A stretch of 64,000 nucleotides of DNA from Ruegeria sp. THAF33 (GTDB lineage: Bacteria; Pseudomonadota; Alphaproteobacteria; Rhodobacterales; Rhodobacteraceae), in contig NZ_CP045387.1 of NCBI RefSeq assembly GCF_009363615.1, forward strand, positions 1 to 64,000. The letters are read 5' to 3'. Shown piece by piece: positions 8,468 through 18,335 of the stretch (position 1 is its first letter; each line of letters begins with the position of its first letter). A program made the translations under genes and the position numbers. Below the pieces are notes generated by a model that saw only the letters and a list, made by a program, of their open reading frames with translations, did no database searches and had not been told where the DNA came from.

Positions 8468-9296
8468 CACCACGTTCCTTTCTTACAAACTCTTCGGGCA
8501 CCATGATCCTGTAGCGTGGATGTATCTTGCCGCCTTTGACCAATGCGCGATCCCCGCTGCCGAGGTCGAAGTCTTCCGGATCGAGACGCTTGCGCCAGGC
8601 ATGGTCGTGGCGGTCGGCGAACACGAAGAACAGGCGTTTGACCTTGATCTTCTTGCAACTTCTGAGCAGTGCCGAGAGGGTTCTTGGGCGCAACGTCGTC
8701 AGGCTTTCGAACACCATGTCGAGGTTGTGAAAGCTCTCCTGATCCGGCAACTCGTCAAGCGCTTCGAGGATGGCGCGTTCCGGCGAGGACATCACCAGTT
8801 TCCAGTCCCATGGCAGGGACGATGCTGTCTCGTTGAGATTATTTCGCGCGTCATTGACACCCAACTCTGGATCGGAGAACAGCGATACGCTGCGTGTGCG
8901 GAGTTCGGTGTTGAGCGGCAGTTTTTCGAGCCAGTTGGGGATTTTTGAGCCGTAGAGCCAGACTGTGCTCTTGTCGCCGAGTGAGAGGTAGTGCGCATAG
9001 CCTTGCAGGCCCAATGCCGTCGCCCCCCCGATATGGACAGGGTAGTGCATGATGTGCTGGAGCGAGAGCAGGCTGGTCTTCCAGTCGAGCGTATTCGTGG
9101 TGGCGCTGCTTGGTGCGGGACGGCGGAACACTCCGCGTCCTAGGCGTTCTAGCCAGCCGCGTTGCACATAGCCGTAGGACGAACGCCGACCTATCCCGTG
9201 GTGCTCCAGCCAGGCGGAGTCCACGAGGAACCCCGTGGGGACAGCCTCAAGAAGACTCTTTAGTTTTTCGTGTTCTTGTCCACTCATGGGCGACAT
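8457..9296 (-). CDS. abiEi: AbiEi antitoxin, transcriptional autorepressor
   Basis: A 279-residue AbiEi-type protein: an N-terminal winged-helix (about residues 10-70, with GIGRRSSYGYVQRGWLERLGRGVF) followed by the AbiEi C-terminal domain (HIGGATALGLQGYAHYLSL). Family members repress their own promoter and block AbiEii toxicity. It precedes and overlaps abiEii. The start codon has no obvious Shine-Dalgarno, so a leaderless or short-leader transcript is possible. ATG 9287 is an alternative. Confidence 0.87.
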   Translation of the reverse strand: MSPMSGQEHEKLKSLLEAVPTGFLVDSAWLEHHGIGRRSSYGYVQRGWLERLGRGVFRRPAPSSATTNTLDWKTSLLSLQHIMHYPVHIGGATALGLQGYAHYLSLGDKSTVWLYGSKIPNWLEKLPLNTELRTRSVSLFSDPELGVNDARNNLNETASSLPWDWKLVMSSPERAILEALDELPDQESFHNLDMVFESLTTLRPRTLSALLRSCKKIKVKRLFFVFADRHDHAWRKRLDPEDFDLGSGDRALVKGGKIHPRYRIMVPEEFVRKERGDGA

Positions 9297-9533
9297 AATG
9301 ATGTATTTTTAAAGATGCCGCCACTTGTTTCTGTGATAACCTGTGAGATAGTCCGTCAAGGATCGACAAATTCTGGAATTTTCAAAGAGACTGGTGGTTG
9401 TCAGCTCTGAAGCTCACCAGCAAAGCAGGGCGTGGATGCCCTCGGAGGGCTGAGAAGACATCCGGCCATTCGGATCGAACAGTCGAAGCTATGTGCCCCT
9501 GTCGAAGCCGCTGCGCCAAACCAGAGTCAGGTT

Positions 9534-10136
9534 TCACTTTCGATTGTGGCGTTCTTTTGCCCATACAAACATCGCACCGACGGCAGCATTGGCTTGCTGC
9601 ACGCTGAACACTTCCGGTTCGAACGCGCCCGCCCATTGCTTTGTATCGCGATGTTCCGGGTGGTGTTTGTCGGTCAGCGCGTCGAGAAACTCTTCGTAAG
9701 AGTAGGGTCCTCCACAGTCCTCTGGCGGGCAGGCTCGCTCTCCGTCAACACAGGCGGGAAAGTCCAGATCTGGTCTTCCGGTTGGTTTGCTAAACTTCTC
9801 AACGGTGACGAGATGCCGCCAGCCATCGCCGAAATCATAAGTGTATGTGAACTGACTGCCTTTCTTGACCAGCTTTCCAAGAGTAAACCTCTTCTCGTCC
9901 TTCCGCCCATCGGTAGGGTCCCAGCTGTCGTCACTTTCGTCGCGGGCCTCGAACCTGTCTTCGCCAATCTCGAACTCATGCAAATGATAGTCTTGCCAAG
10001 GCATAGCGCCCTGGAGAACGGAATGCAGGATGTCCAAGCTGATGTCATTCGGCACGACGATACGGCGCCAGATGGGTGGTTTGATGCCAACCAGTTCGAT
10101 TTTCAGCTCAATCAAAGTGTGTTCCGCCTGTCTCAA
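9534..10136 (-). CDS. Plasmid pRiA4b ORF-3 family protein
   Basis: A 200-residue protein with the pRiA4b ORF-3 fold: the opening LKIELVGIKPPIWRRIVVP, the central LQGAMPWQDYHLHEFEIG, and YTYDFGDGWRHLVTVE. The conserved Cys/Asp-rich stretch PACVDGERACPPEDCGGPYSY follows. The family is common on alphaproteobacterial plasmids and has no proven function. The start shown is TTG 10136 with a weak AGGG upstream and is uncertain. It stands alone between AbiE and Shango. Confidence 0.85.
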   Translation of the reverse strand: MRQAEHTLIELKIELVGIKPPIWRRIVVPNDISLDILHSVLQGAMPWQDYHLHEFEIGEDRFEARDESDDSWDPTDGRKDEKRFTLGKLVKKGSQFTYTYDFGDGWRHLVTVEKFSKPTGRPDLDFPACVDGERACPPEDCGGPYSYEEFLDALTDKHHPEHRDTKQWAGAFEPEVFSVQQANAAVGAMFVWAKERHNRK

Positions 10137-10531
10137 TGGCCCTGCCGTTGAAGTAACTTTTGATTCTTAAGTTGAAGCATTCAAGGGGAACATTGGCCCC
10201 TCCCGCCCTTTGGCCAGGACCGCGCCCTACTCGGTCGGCTGCGCGCAGCCGCCCTCCCCGAGCTGAAACGCCGCCTCTCCCTGCGACGTGCCGCTGGCCC
10301 GGCCGTCTCCTCCGGAGCCAGCCCGACCAGCCGTCGCATGGTCGTGGCAACGCTTCATCTCGGCCGTTCCGGTTACGGTCACTGGGGCAGGGGTGTGCCC
10401 GCAACGGTGCGAACAGATGTATGTGGCCATCGGCCCAATCAAGCATAAAGCATGGGAAGTGCTTCAACCATGACGTTAGTCGTTGCAAAGATGGCTGTGC
10501 AAAATAGTGTGGTTCGGAGAGGGTTCCGATA
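10137..10531. other. 395-bp intergenic region upstream of Shango
   Basis: No convincing gene. The first half is very GC-rich with short palindromes (for example GGCTGCGCGCAGCC near 10237). The 3' end carries the ribosome site GGAGAGGG for the downstream gene. It presumably holds the Shango promoter. Confidence 0.5.
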
Positions 10532-13060
10532 ATGTCTTCAATAATCAAGTTTTTCCGAATTACATTCTTTCTCGTCCTGTATTTTTTCTTATGTATGGTC
10601 GTGGTGACCACAATGCTTCAGGGTTGGCCGATTGGCGGCCAGATGTTGTTTGCATTTGGTGTTCCCGTCATTCTGGTCTGGTGGCAAGAAAAACGGAGAT
10701 CGCGGAAAGTCGCTGCAAAGGCGCAAGCTGAGGGGAGTTCCGAAAATCTACCCCCCCGACCTGAGCCGGTGCCGCGCCCAAGTGCCTACGACAAGCGTAT
10801 CGAGCGTGAGCGCGAACGAACTCGCGAAGCCAACGCGTCCAAACAGCCGGCTGCCGTGCAGGCTTACTCCCCACCAAAGCAGGACTACGCTGAAATCGTT
10901 CGGGCTGGAAAGTCTGCGGCGCCGGCACTTGCCGCGGCCGCTGAACGAAATCAGCCCTCGCGAGTGGCATCGAGCGCATCGGTCCGATCATCGAAAAGCG
11001 GGTGGGTCCCGTCTTATGAAACAGCTAGCGTCGCCGGCCGCAACATCGGCGGGATGGTCTATGTCGGCACGGCTCCCTTGCTGAACACCTACGGGTATCG
11101 TGACAAGTGCCGAGCCTATATCGATCCGTCTCTGTCTGTCGCGCGCTCTGGAGCCGACAAAGCTGGTGAAGGTATGCCTTACTGGCCCGGATACGCGGAT
11201 ATCTCACCTCAGTGCCGGGCGACCTACCTCGACTGGTTGGCCAGCGGGCGCAACGACGCCTCCTACAACCCCGGATACATGTTCCTGTACTTCTACGGGC
11301 TGGAGCGTCGCTTCTTCGTCGATCAGTCCAACGAAGATGCCAAGGATATCGTCCAGGAAGTTCGGCGGCTGCATTCACTTTACCCTGACAACCACTCCGT
11401 CAGGCGCTATTTGGGTGAGTTCCTCGACATTGCGATGCTTGCCGAAACCGACCTCGACGCTATCGAACCGATTTTCGAGAAGCAGGGCTGGGAACTTCCG
11501 TTCTCACTCAAATACGCAATCGGAGCTCGGATCGACAAAGGCGAGAACCTGACGGCTGACTGGTTGCTGAGTTGGTTCATCTGCCATCCGGAAACAAATC
11601 TGAGAACTCCCGCGACGCGGTGCCGTGACGAGTTCGTCGCTCTTTTCCGTATGCGGTTTGATCGGCGTTTTCCTGATGGGCTCAAAGTGACAAAACCCCG
11701 GAAATCACTCACGGCATCCTATCGCGCCGCCTCCAGCGAGTTTCAGGGGTCAGTCAATCCGACCGTGGATGGCAAACCCGTGCCCGACATCTCCGGCTTG
11801 CGCAAGCCGGTCGAGATTGCGCAAGAGCTGGCTGACGAGGTGATGAACGACCTCGACAAGCTCAGTCGCTTCCTGGGCCGAAACCCTGACGGCCGCGGAA
11901 GTGTGGAAGCGCATGCCTTGCTACCCTCTGAACTTTGGGATGCTTTCCCATCAGAGGAAATGGACCGCTTGAAATCTTGGGCAAGCGATATCGTCGATCG
12001 CGGGGGATTGGTGCCGCTTGAGGAGGTGATCGGACGACTGGAGGGAGAAACGAACGAGAAGATCGGAAAACGGCAAATGACAGGAGCCGCCGACGCGCTC
12101 GCGCGCCTCGGTTTCGGTCTGGCGCCCGACCCTCGGTTTGCGCTCCGGTCGCCCAAGACGGAGGAGCCTGTTGTGCTGTTTCGTCTGGGCGAACCCATCG
12201 AAAGACTGGAGGACGTTTCCGACAGCTATCGAAGCGCCTTGATCGAATTGGCACTTGGGTCGTTAGTCGCCCATGCTGATGGTCGCATCGCGGAGCCTGA
12301 ACGCAGGGCGTTGGAAGATCAGGTTTCTGCCACGGCCCTCAGCGATCAGGAACGCCGCAGGCTGCGTGCAAACCTTGAATGGTTCCTGGCCGTGCCACCG
12401 GACATGACGCTTCTGCGGCGCAAACTGAAGGAGGTGGGCCAAGACAGCCAAGCCGCTATGCGGGCAGCGCTGGTCGGTGCAGCACATGCCGATGGCATTA
12501 TTCACTCCGACGAAGTCGCAAGCATCGAGAAAATCTACAAGGCTTTGGGACTTGATCCTGCGCTTGCCTACACCGACCTGCATGCTGGCGAAGTTGCGGA
12601 TGGTCCACGCACTGTTCGCGCGTCGCAACCGGGTCGCCCGGGCGAAGCGATACCCGCGCTCGAAAAAGCCAGCGGACCGAAACTCGACGCTTCACGGATC
12701 GCAGCAATTCGTTCGGACACAGAGCGCGTGTCGTCCGTCCTCGGTCAGATTTTCGATGTCAAAGAGGAAGAAAGTGGTGCCTCCGCGCCTGCCAGCCAAA
12801 GCCAGCTGGTAGGGCTTGACCCGAAACACGGCGCCCTTGTCCTCGAACTGGTCACTCGAGAGCATTGGTCTGAAACCGAGTTCGAGACGATCTGCGCCTC
12901 GCATGGGTTGATGGCATCCGGGGCTTTGGAAGTCGTGAATGAATGGGCTTTTGAGACCTACAACGAAGCACTGCTCGACGAGTATGATGGATATGACGTG
13001 TCTCTGGAAATTGCGGAGGCGGTAAAAGAAAAGATGAGTGCGGAGGGCAGGGATGTCTAA
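10532..13060 (+). CDS. sngA: TerB-domain membrane protein (Shango SngA-like)
   Basis: An 842-residue protein. A hydrophobic N-terminus (about residues 8-52) makes one or two membrane segments, and a charged, proline-rich linker follows to about 150. Next is a TerB_N domain (from about GWVPSYETASVAGRNI to LGEFLDIAM). A central TerB domain (LALGSLVAHADGRIAEPERRALE and a second copy LVGAAHADGIIHSDEVASIEKI) carries the acidic metal-binding-like motifs. A TerB_C region ends the protein. Followed by an ATPase and a helicase, it matches the three-gene Shango anti-phage system. GGAGAGGG lies ahead of the ATG. Confidence 0.85.
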   Translation: MSSIIKFFRITFFLVLYFFLCMVVVTTMLQGWPIGGQMLFAFGVPVILVWWQEKRRSRKVAAKAQAEGSSENLPPRPEPVPRPSAYDKRIERERERTREANASKQPAAVQAYSPPKQDYAEIVRAGKSAAPALAAAAERNQPSRVASSASVRSSKSGWVPSYETASVAGRNIGGMVYVGTAPLLNTYGYRDKCRAYIDPSLSVARSGADKAGEGMPYWPGYADISPQCRATYLDWLASGRNDASYNPGYMFLYFYGLERRFFVDQSNEDAKDIVQEVRRLHSLYPDNHSVRRYLGEFLDIAMLAETDLDAIEPIFEKQGWELPFSLKYAIGARIDKGENLTADWLLSWFICHPETNLRTPATRCRDEFVALFRMRFDRRFPDGLKVTKPRKSLTASYRAASSEFQGSVNPTVDGKPVPDISGLRKPVEIAQELADEVMNDLDKLSRFLGRNPDGRGSVEAHALLPSELWDAFPSEEMDRLKSWASDIVDRGGLVPLEEVIGRLEGETNEKIGKRQMTGAADALARLGFGLAPDPRFALRSPKTEEPVVLFRLGEPIERLEDVSDSYRSALIELALGSLVAHADGRIAEPERRALEDQVSATALSDQERRRLRANLEWFLAVPPDMTLLRRKLKEVGQDSQAAMRAALVGAAHADGIIHSDEVASIEKIYKALGLDPALAYTDLHAGEVADGPRTVRASQPGRPGEAIPALEKASGPKLDASRIAAIRSDTERVSSVLGQIFDVKEEESGASAPASQSQLVGLDPKHGALVLELVTREHWSETEFETICASHGLMASGALEVVNEWAFETYNEALLDEYDGYDVSLEIAEAVKEKMSAEGRDV

Positions 13061-14360
13061 GTTGAAACCACGTGAACGCGATGCAATCGTACAGGCGCTT
13101 CGGGCCGGGGTCGTGCCCAAACTCGGTTTGCGCCATATTCAGGTTGGCCGCGTCCGAGAGATTGAAGAGCTCGTCAAGGACATGGACCGGATATCCGATG
13201 GCGGATCGGCGATCCGGTTCATCATCGGGGAGTACGGATCGGGCAAGACGTTCTTCATGAACCTGATCCGCCTCGTGGCTCTGGAGAAAGGCCTGGTCGT
13301 GATGTTCGCGGATTTAGCGCCAGATCGGCGCATTCACGCGACCGGCGGACAAGCTCGCGGGCTGTATGCCGAGATGGCCCGAAACCTCTCGACGCGGACC
13401 AAGCCCGATGGCGGGGCATTGGCCAGCGTGGTGGAGCGATTTGTCAGCCAGGCTCACCGAGATGCTGAAGAACGGGATTTGCCCACGGGGACCGTCATTC
13501 GTGAACGCCTTGGCCACTTTGAAGAACTTACCGGAGGGTTTGAGTTCGCCGAAGTCATCCGTCGATATTGGGAAGGCCATGAGACCGGCGACGACGAGTT
13601 GAAATCCGCAGCCCTGAGATGGCTGCGCGGCGAGTTCGCGACACGCACCGACGCGCGCAAAGCACTTGGTGTGCGAACGATCATCGACGACGCCAGTGTC
13701 TATGACCATCTGAAGCTGATGTCGGCATTCGTGTGCGAGGCCGGGTTTAAAGGATTGCTGGTCGGCCTCGACGAGATGGTGAACCTCTACAAGCTCACTT
13801 CGTCGCAGGCCCGCAATGCAAACTACGAACAGATCCTCCGGATCCTGAACGATGTGCTGCAGGGTAGCGCCGAGAACCTCGGATTCCTTATGGGTGGAAC
13901 CCCGGAGTTTCTGATGAACACCCGTCGAGGGCTCTATAGCTACGAAGCCCTTCAATCGCGTTTGGCCGAGAACACCTTCGCGCGGGACGGATTGGTCGAC
14001 CTTTCAGGACCGGTTGTCCGGCTGGCCAGCCTGACCCCTGAAGATCTCTTCGTTCTTCTGGCCAATGTGCGGCGGATCATGCAGGACGATGCCGGTGCTC
14101 TGCCGGACGACGCGCTCGAGGCCTTCATGGCGCATTGTTCGGACCGGATCGGTGAAGCTTACTTCCGCACCCCGCGCAATACGGTGACGGCATTCGTGAA
14201 CCTGCTTTCCGTGCTTGAGCAAAACCCCGGTGTCGAGTGGAGCGATCTGATCGAAAAGATCGAGGTCTCCGAAGACCTCGGCGAAGACATGAACGAGGTA
14301 GACGAGTCGACTGGTGCCCAAGACCCCGGTGACGATGATCTGATCAGCTTCAAGCTCTGA
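13053..14360 (+). CDS. sngB: BrxC/BrxD-like ATPase (Shango SngB-like)
   Basis: A 435-residue P-loop ATPase of the family used in BREX (BrxD) and Shango. Walker A is GEYGSGKT at about 59-66, Walker B is GLLVGLDEMVNLY at about 235-247, and a sensor-like GGTPEFL follows. The start ATG overlaps the sngA stop by 8 bp, with GGAGGG just upstream, so translation is coupled. The C-terminus is very acidic. It presumably works with the TerB protein and the helicase; there are no PglX or PglZ genes nearby, so this is not BREX. Confidence 0.87.
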   Translation: MSKLKPRERDAIVQALRAGVVPKLGLRHIQVGRVREIEELVKDMDRISDGGSAIRFIIGEYGSGKTFFMNLIRLVALEKGLVVMFADLAPDRRIHATGGQARGLYAEMARNLSTRTKPDGGALASVVERFVSQAHRDAEERDLPTGTVIRERLGHFEELTGGFEFAEVIRRYWEGHETGDDELKSAALRWLRGEFATRTDARKALGVRTIIDDASVYDHLKLMSAFVCEAGFKGLLVGLDEMVNLYKLTSSQARNANYEQILRILNDVLQGSAENLGFLMGGTPEFLMNTRRGLYSYEALQSRLAENTFARDGLVDLSGPVVRLASLTPEDLFVLLANVRRIMQDDAGALPDDALEAFMAHCSDRIGEAYFRTPRNTVTAFVNLLSVLEQNPGVEWSDLIEKIEVSEDLGEDMNEVDESTGAQDPGDDDLISFKL

Positions 14361-14365
14361 CGCCG

Positions 14366-16537
14366 ATGAGCAGTGCGTTCGACAAACTGGCGAGGCCTGT
14401 GCAGAAATGGATACGCCAGAAAGGTTGGCGCGAACTTCGCGACATCCAGGCGCGATCCATCCGGACGATCTGCGAATCCAATGCCGATTTAATCGTTGCA
14501 GCTTCTACGGCGGGCGGAAAGACCGAGGCGGCGTTCCTGCCGTTGATTTCACAGGTGCTTGACGAGCCGTCGGGCGGCACCGGCTTCGACCTGCTCTACA
14601 TCGGTCCGCTGAAAGCCCTGATCACGGACCAGGCCATGCGGCTGGAGGGCATCTGCCAGGAAGCAGAGCTTCCGGTTGTTCCCTGGCACGGAGATGTCTC
14701 GCAATCCATCAAGACGCGCGCGTTGATATCTCCAAAAGGGATCCTTCTGATAACCCCAGAGTCCCTTGAGGCGCTTTTCATTCGTCGCGGTTTGGAAATT
14801 GCCCGCCTGTTTGGGGCGACACGGGCGGTCGTGATCGACGAGCTGCACACAGTTCTGGACAGCGAACGCGGTGTCCAGCTTCGTTCACTGCTCACACGGC
14901 TCGAGCTCGCGATAAAGCGCCCAATCCGTCGGATAGGTCTGTCAGCTACGCTAGGCGACATGGACCTCGCTAAGGCCTATCTTCGCCCTGACGCCGCAAA
15001 CGCTGTCCAGCTGATCGAAGCAGATGGCGGCGAGGCTGAATTGAAGCTTCAGCTTCGCGGTTACCTTTCCGGCGATGAAGATGAAAACAGCCCATCCGCA
15101 ACGGACGCGATCGCAGCACATCTTTTCAAACACCTTCGAGGCAGCGACAACCTGGTCTTCGCCGGAGCGCGTCAACGGGTCGAGATTTACGCAGATCGGT
15201 TGCGGGAGCTTTGCGAACGGGAGCACCTGCCACAGGAATTCTATCCCCACCACGCGAGCCTCTCCCGAGAACACCGTGACTTCGTTGAGCGGCGCTTGAA
15301 GGACCCTGCGAAACCGACGACAGCCGTTTGCACATCGACGCTCGAGCTTGGAATCGACATCGGTGACGTGACCTGCGTGGCTCAAATCGGTGCGCCATTC
15401 AGCGTCGCCGCGTTGCGACAACGGCTTGGCCGATCAGGCCGGCGTGAAGGACAGCCGGCCATTCTCAGGCAGTATGCTGTCGAAGCCAAGTTGACGCCGG
15501 AGAGCAGTTTCGTGGATCGTCTTCGCCTCGGCCTGATCAGGTCCATCGCGATGATAGACTTGCTGCTGGAAGGCTGGTGCGAACCTCCAAAACCTCAGGC
15601 GCTTCATCTCTCGACGCTCGTCCACCAGATACTGTCAGTCATAGCGCAGCGCGGCGGTGCGTCTGCAAGCGTGGTCTACAATGTGCTCTGCCGCGAAGGC
15701 CCCTTTCGGAAGGTCACAACCGAAGTCTTCGCAGATGTGTTGCGTGCAATCGGCCACCCAGAAACCGGCTTGATCGAACAGGTCGGCAGCGGGCTGTTGC
15801 TTTTGGGACCCGCGGGCGAAAAACTGGTTGAGCATTACAGCTTCTATGCGGTGTTTCAGACGCCTGAGGAATTCCGGTTGGTCGCAGAGGGGCGGGACCT
15901 TGGAACCCTGCCGATCGATAATGTTCTTGCCCCTGGGATGCTATTAATATTCTCTGGGCGACGTTGGGTTGTTCAAGAAATCCATGATCGTGAAAAGGTC
16001 ATCGTCGTCAAACCCGCGAAGGCTGGTGTGCCGCCCGTCTTCGGCGGCGATGCGGGGGACATTCATGACAAAGTGATCGACCGAATGTTCGCCGTGCTCG
16101 AGGGGGATTCCAGCCCAGCTTACATGGATACAGTCTCTTTGATGATGCTCGAGGAAGCGCGTGCTCACTATGAACAGCTGGGGTTTAGGGCCAATAACCT
16201 ACACACCATTGGCGAGCATACATCAGTCATTGCGACGCGGGTCGGTACTGTGAAGACATCAACCCTCGCGCTAGCACTGAGAAGTGAGGGGTTTTCGGTC
16301 GAACTGCATGACGGGTTTCTGATGGTGGAGGCCGGGGACGAAACCCCCGATCTTCAAACGGTACTAGCGCACATTCGATCTGGCGAACCTGTCGATCTGT
16401 TCGCTGGAGCTGGGAATTTAATGTCGGAGAAGTTTCATCCTTACCTGTCGCAGCCCCTCTTGGAGTTGGATGCAATTTCTTCCAAGCTTGCGCCCGATAC
16501 TCTTACCGCGATGGTCGGTAGAATCGTCCCAGCATAA
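14366..16537 (+). CDS. sngC: DEAD/DEAH-box helicase (Shango SngC-like)
   Basis: A 723-residue superfamily 2 helicase, BrxHI/Lhr-like. Motif I is STAGGKT (47-53), motif II is DELH (about 157), motif III is SAT in IGLSATLGD, and motif VI is QRLGRSGRREG (about 352-362). A roughly 350-residue C-terminal extension follows the helicase core. It begins 5 bp after sngB and ends the operon. It converges with the HerA gene, leaving a gap of about 43 bp. The trio TerB-ATPase-helicase is the known composition of Shango. Confidence 0.88.
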   Translation: MSSAFDKLARPVQKWIRQKGWRELRDIQARSIRTICESNADLIVAASTAGGKTEAAFLPLISQVLDEPSGGTGFDLLYIGPLKALITDQAMRLEGICQEAELPVVPWHGDVSQSIKTRALISPKGILLITPESLEALFIRRGLEIARLFGATRAVVIDELHTVLDSERGVQLRSLLTRLELAIKRPIRRIGLSATLGDMDLAKAYLRPDAANAVQLIEADGGEAELKLQLRGYLSGDEDENSPSATDAIAAHLFKHLRGSDNLVFAGARQRVEIYADRLRELCEREHLPQEFYPHHASLSREHRDFVERRLKDPAKPTTAVCTSTLELGIDIGDVTCVAQIGAPFSVAALRQRLGRSGRREGQPAILRQYAVEAKLTPESSFVDRLRLGLIRSIAMIDLLLEGWCEPPKPQALHLSTLVHQILSVIAQRGGASASVVYNVLCREGPFRKVTTEVFADVLRAIGHPETGLIEQVGSGLLLLGPAGEKLVEHYSFYAVFQTPEEFRLVAEGRDLGTLPIDNVLAPGMLLIFSGRRWVVQEIHDREKVIVVKPAKAGVPPVFGGDAGDIHDKVIDRMFAVLEGDSSPAYMDTVSLMMLEEARAHYEQLGFRANNLHTIGEHTSVIATRVGTVKTSTLALALRSEGFSVELHDGFLMVEAGDETPDLQTVLAHIRSGEPVDLFAGAGNLMSEKFHPYLSQPLLELDAISSKLAPDTLTAMVGRIVPA

Positions 16538-16580
16538 TATGTGCGGCAATACTCGTTGACTGTTTTCATCGCTCCTAGGG

Positions 16581-18326
16581 CTAGTGATTGCTTTGTCTCC
16601 GCCAAGAAAGGACGGCATCTTCCGTTCCCGCAACTGGTGCCGCGTCACTCCAACGATCCCAGAAATTGACTGTCGCGCTATTGGGCTTGAAGCGCGGCTC
16701 GGACACCACAACTCGCGTCGGAAGCAAGCTCGCATCGCCGACCACCAATGCCTCACCGATGTCGAGGACCGGTAGAAGATCACCAAACCCGCCGAGGCTG
16801 TCAGGCAGCAACCGTTTGATCACGGATTGATCGTCGCCGTTGGTCAGCCGCATCGCAATGACATTGTTGCACTGGCTCAGAACGGTGCGGTTCACTTCGG
16901 ATGGTCTTTGGCTGATAACCACTAGTCCAACACCGTATTTCCTGCCTTCTTTGGCGATCCTCTCGAAAATCCCGACAGAGATCTCATCGGCTGACTCTGA
17001 CGATGCACGCTCCGGGATATACAGATGTGCCTCATCGCAGAACAATGCGATGGGATGACGGTTGTCTGGTGGCGTCCACTGGCTGACTGTGAATATCAGC
17101 CGAGCAATCAAGCTGACCATGAGCGGCAGGATGTCGGACGGCACTTCCGAGAAATTGATGATCTTGATCCCACCCTTGCCATCAGCTTGCGATCCGCGCC
17201 CGCCTATCAGGAAATGCGTTACCTCCGACAGCCAGGCCATATCCATACAGGCTGCTGGCGGCTGAAATATGAACCCAAGCCTGCGATCATTTCGTTTGGC
17301 TTCAAATCGCGCGATTAAGCGGCTGAGCTTGTCGAAGTATGGTCCTTGCTTATCCTTGTTGTTAGCGCCCGGAACCATTTGTTCGTTCAAGTCAGATAGT
17401 TGCTTGTGGACACTGTCGATATCGAAAGGCACGGGGCTATCGATAGTGAAATTTGCAAGAATGTCGGCGTGTTTTCCCGGATCAAGCATTGCGCGCTTCG
17501 CATCGGTGATACAGCGCGTCATGAGCATGGCTTGGTTCGGAGCGTTCTGATCGGACCGATCTACAAACAAAGCGACCAATGCCTCATAGCCGAGAAGCCA
17601 GAACGGTAGATGTAGAACACCGTCGGCCAGTCGGCGATCGTGTCCAATGTCCCCCGGCCCAGCGATGCGTAGATGCCGAAACTCGTCGCTATCGAGGGTC
17701 TGGTACTCACCATGGATATCGAACAAGATTACGTTGGCTTGTGGAAGACCGGCAATCTGGTCTAGGAGCCGCGCAGTTGTGTACGATTTGCCGCTGCCAG
17801 TGCTACCGACCACGATGGCATGACGTTGGAACAGACGGTTGCCGTTCAAGAAGGCCCGCGCGTCCTCGTCCAAAGCATAGCGACCAAGATCAAGCTGCGG
17901 GCCGTCGCCGGAAACCTGCGAAATGACCTGCATGAAGTCTGTCAGGCGCTGACCTTCCAAGGAAAAGCAATCCGCATCGATTTCGGGCACAGTCTCTAGG
18001 GTGCGCTTAAAGACGTTCTCTTTCAGCCCCTCCTTGTCTACGAGTGTTCCAATCAGAGCGACCCGAACGAGGTTGTTTTCGGGGAGCGCGGCTTCCGGAT
18101 CCTCCTCAGACCCGTCTATTGCAGTTTCGTCACCTGCTTTGCGTGTGATGCGCGAAACTATCCCGATTAAGTGCTGCCCGGCTTTCGAGCTTCTGATCGC
18201 GGTCAACCGATTGACCTGAATCCGTTTGAGGCGTTCAAGTTCATCGACTCGCACCGTCACAGTGGCAGTATCGACGGCAATAATTTTGCCGAGACTTTCA
18301 TCATCGTTGAAATCAAGTATGCCCAA
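16581..18326 (-). CDS. herA: HerA-like ATPase of a SIR2-HerA defence system
   Basis: A 581-residue HerA/FtsK-superfamily hexameric ATPase. The N-terminal HAS-barrel-like beta domain (about 1-140) is followed by Walker A GSTGSGKS (about 174-181), Walker B IALFCDEAHLYIP (about 424-436) and the HerA-typical KEGRKYGVGLVVISQRPSEV. It starts at TTG with a near-perfect AGGAGG 5-6 nt upstream, embedded around the SIR2 stop codon. Paired SIR2-HerA proteins form a complex that degrades NAD and/or DNA on phage infection in characterised systems. That role here is inferred from context. Confidence 0.9.
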   Translation of the reverse strand: MGILDFNDDESLGKIIAVDTATVTVRVDELERLKRIQVNRLTAIRSSKAGQHLIGIVSRITRKAGDETAIDGSEEDPEAALPENNLVRVALIGTLVDKEGLKENVFKRTLETVPEIDADCFSLEGQRLTDFMQVISQVSGDGPQLDLGRYALDEDARAFLNGNRLFQRHAIVVGSTGSGKSYTTARLLDQIAGLPQANVILFDIHGEYQTLDSDEFRHLRIAGPGDIGHDRRLADGVLHLPFWLLGYEALVALFVDRSDQNAPNQAMLMTRCITDAKRAMLDPGKHADILANFTIDSPVPFDIDSVHKQLSDLNEQMVPGANNKDKQGPYFDKLSRLIARFEAKRNDRRLGFIFQPPAACMDMAWLSEVTHFLIGGRGSQADGKGGIKIINFSEVPSDILPLMVSLIARLIFTVSQWTPPDNRHPIALFCDEAHLYIPERASSESADEISVGIFERIAKEGRKYGVGLVVISQRPSEVNRTVLSQCNNVIAMRLTNGDDQSVIKRLLPDSLGGFGDLLPVLDIGEALVVGDASLLPTRVVVSEPRFKPNSATVNFWDRWSDAAPVAGTEDAVLSWRRQSNH

Positions 18327-18335
18327 CTCTTCCTC

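Noticed and set aside
13053..16537. BREX assignment for the BrxD-like ATPase and helicase
   Set aside because: PglX, PglZ, BrxA, BrxB and BrxC/PglY genes are absent; the TerB partner fits Shango instead.
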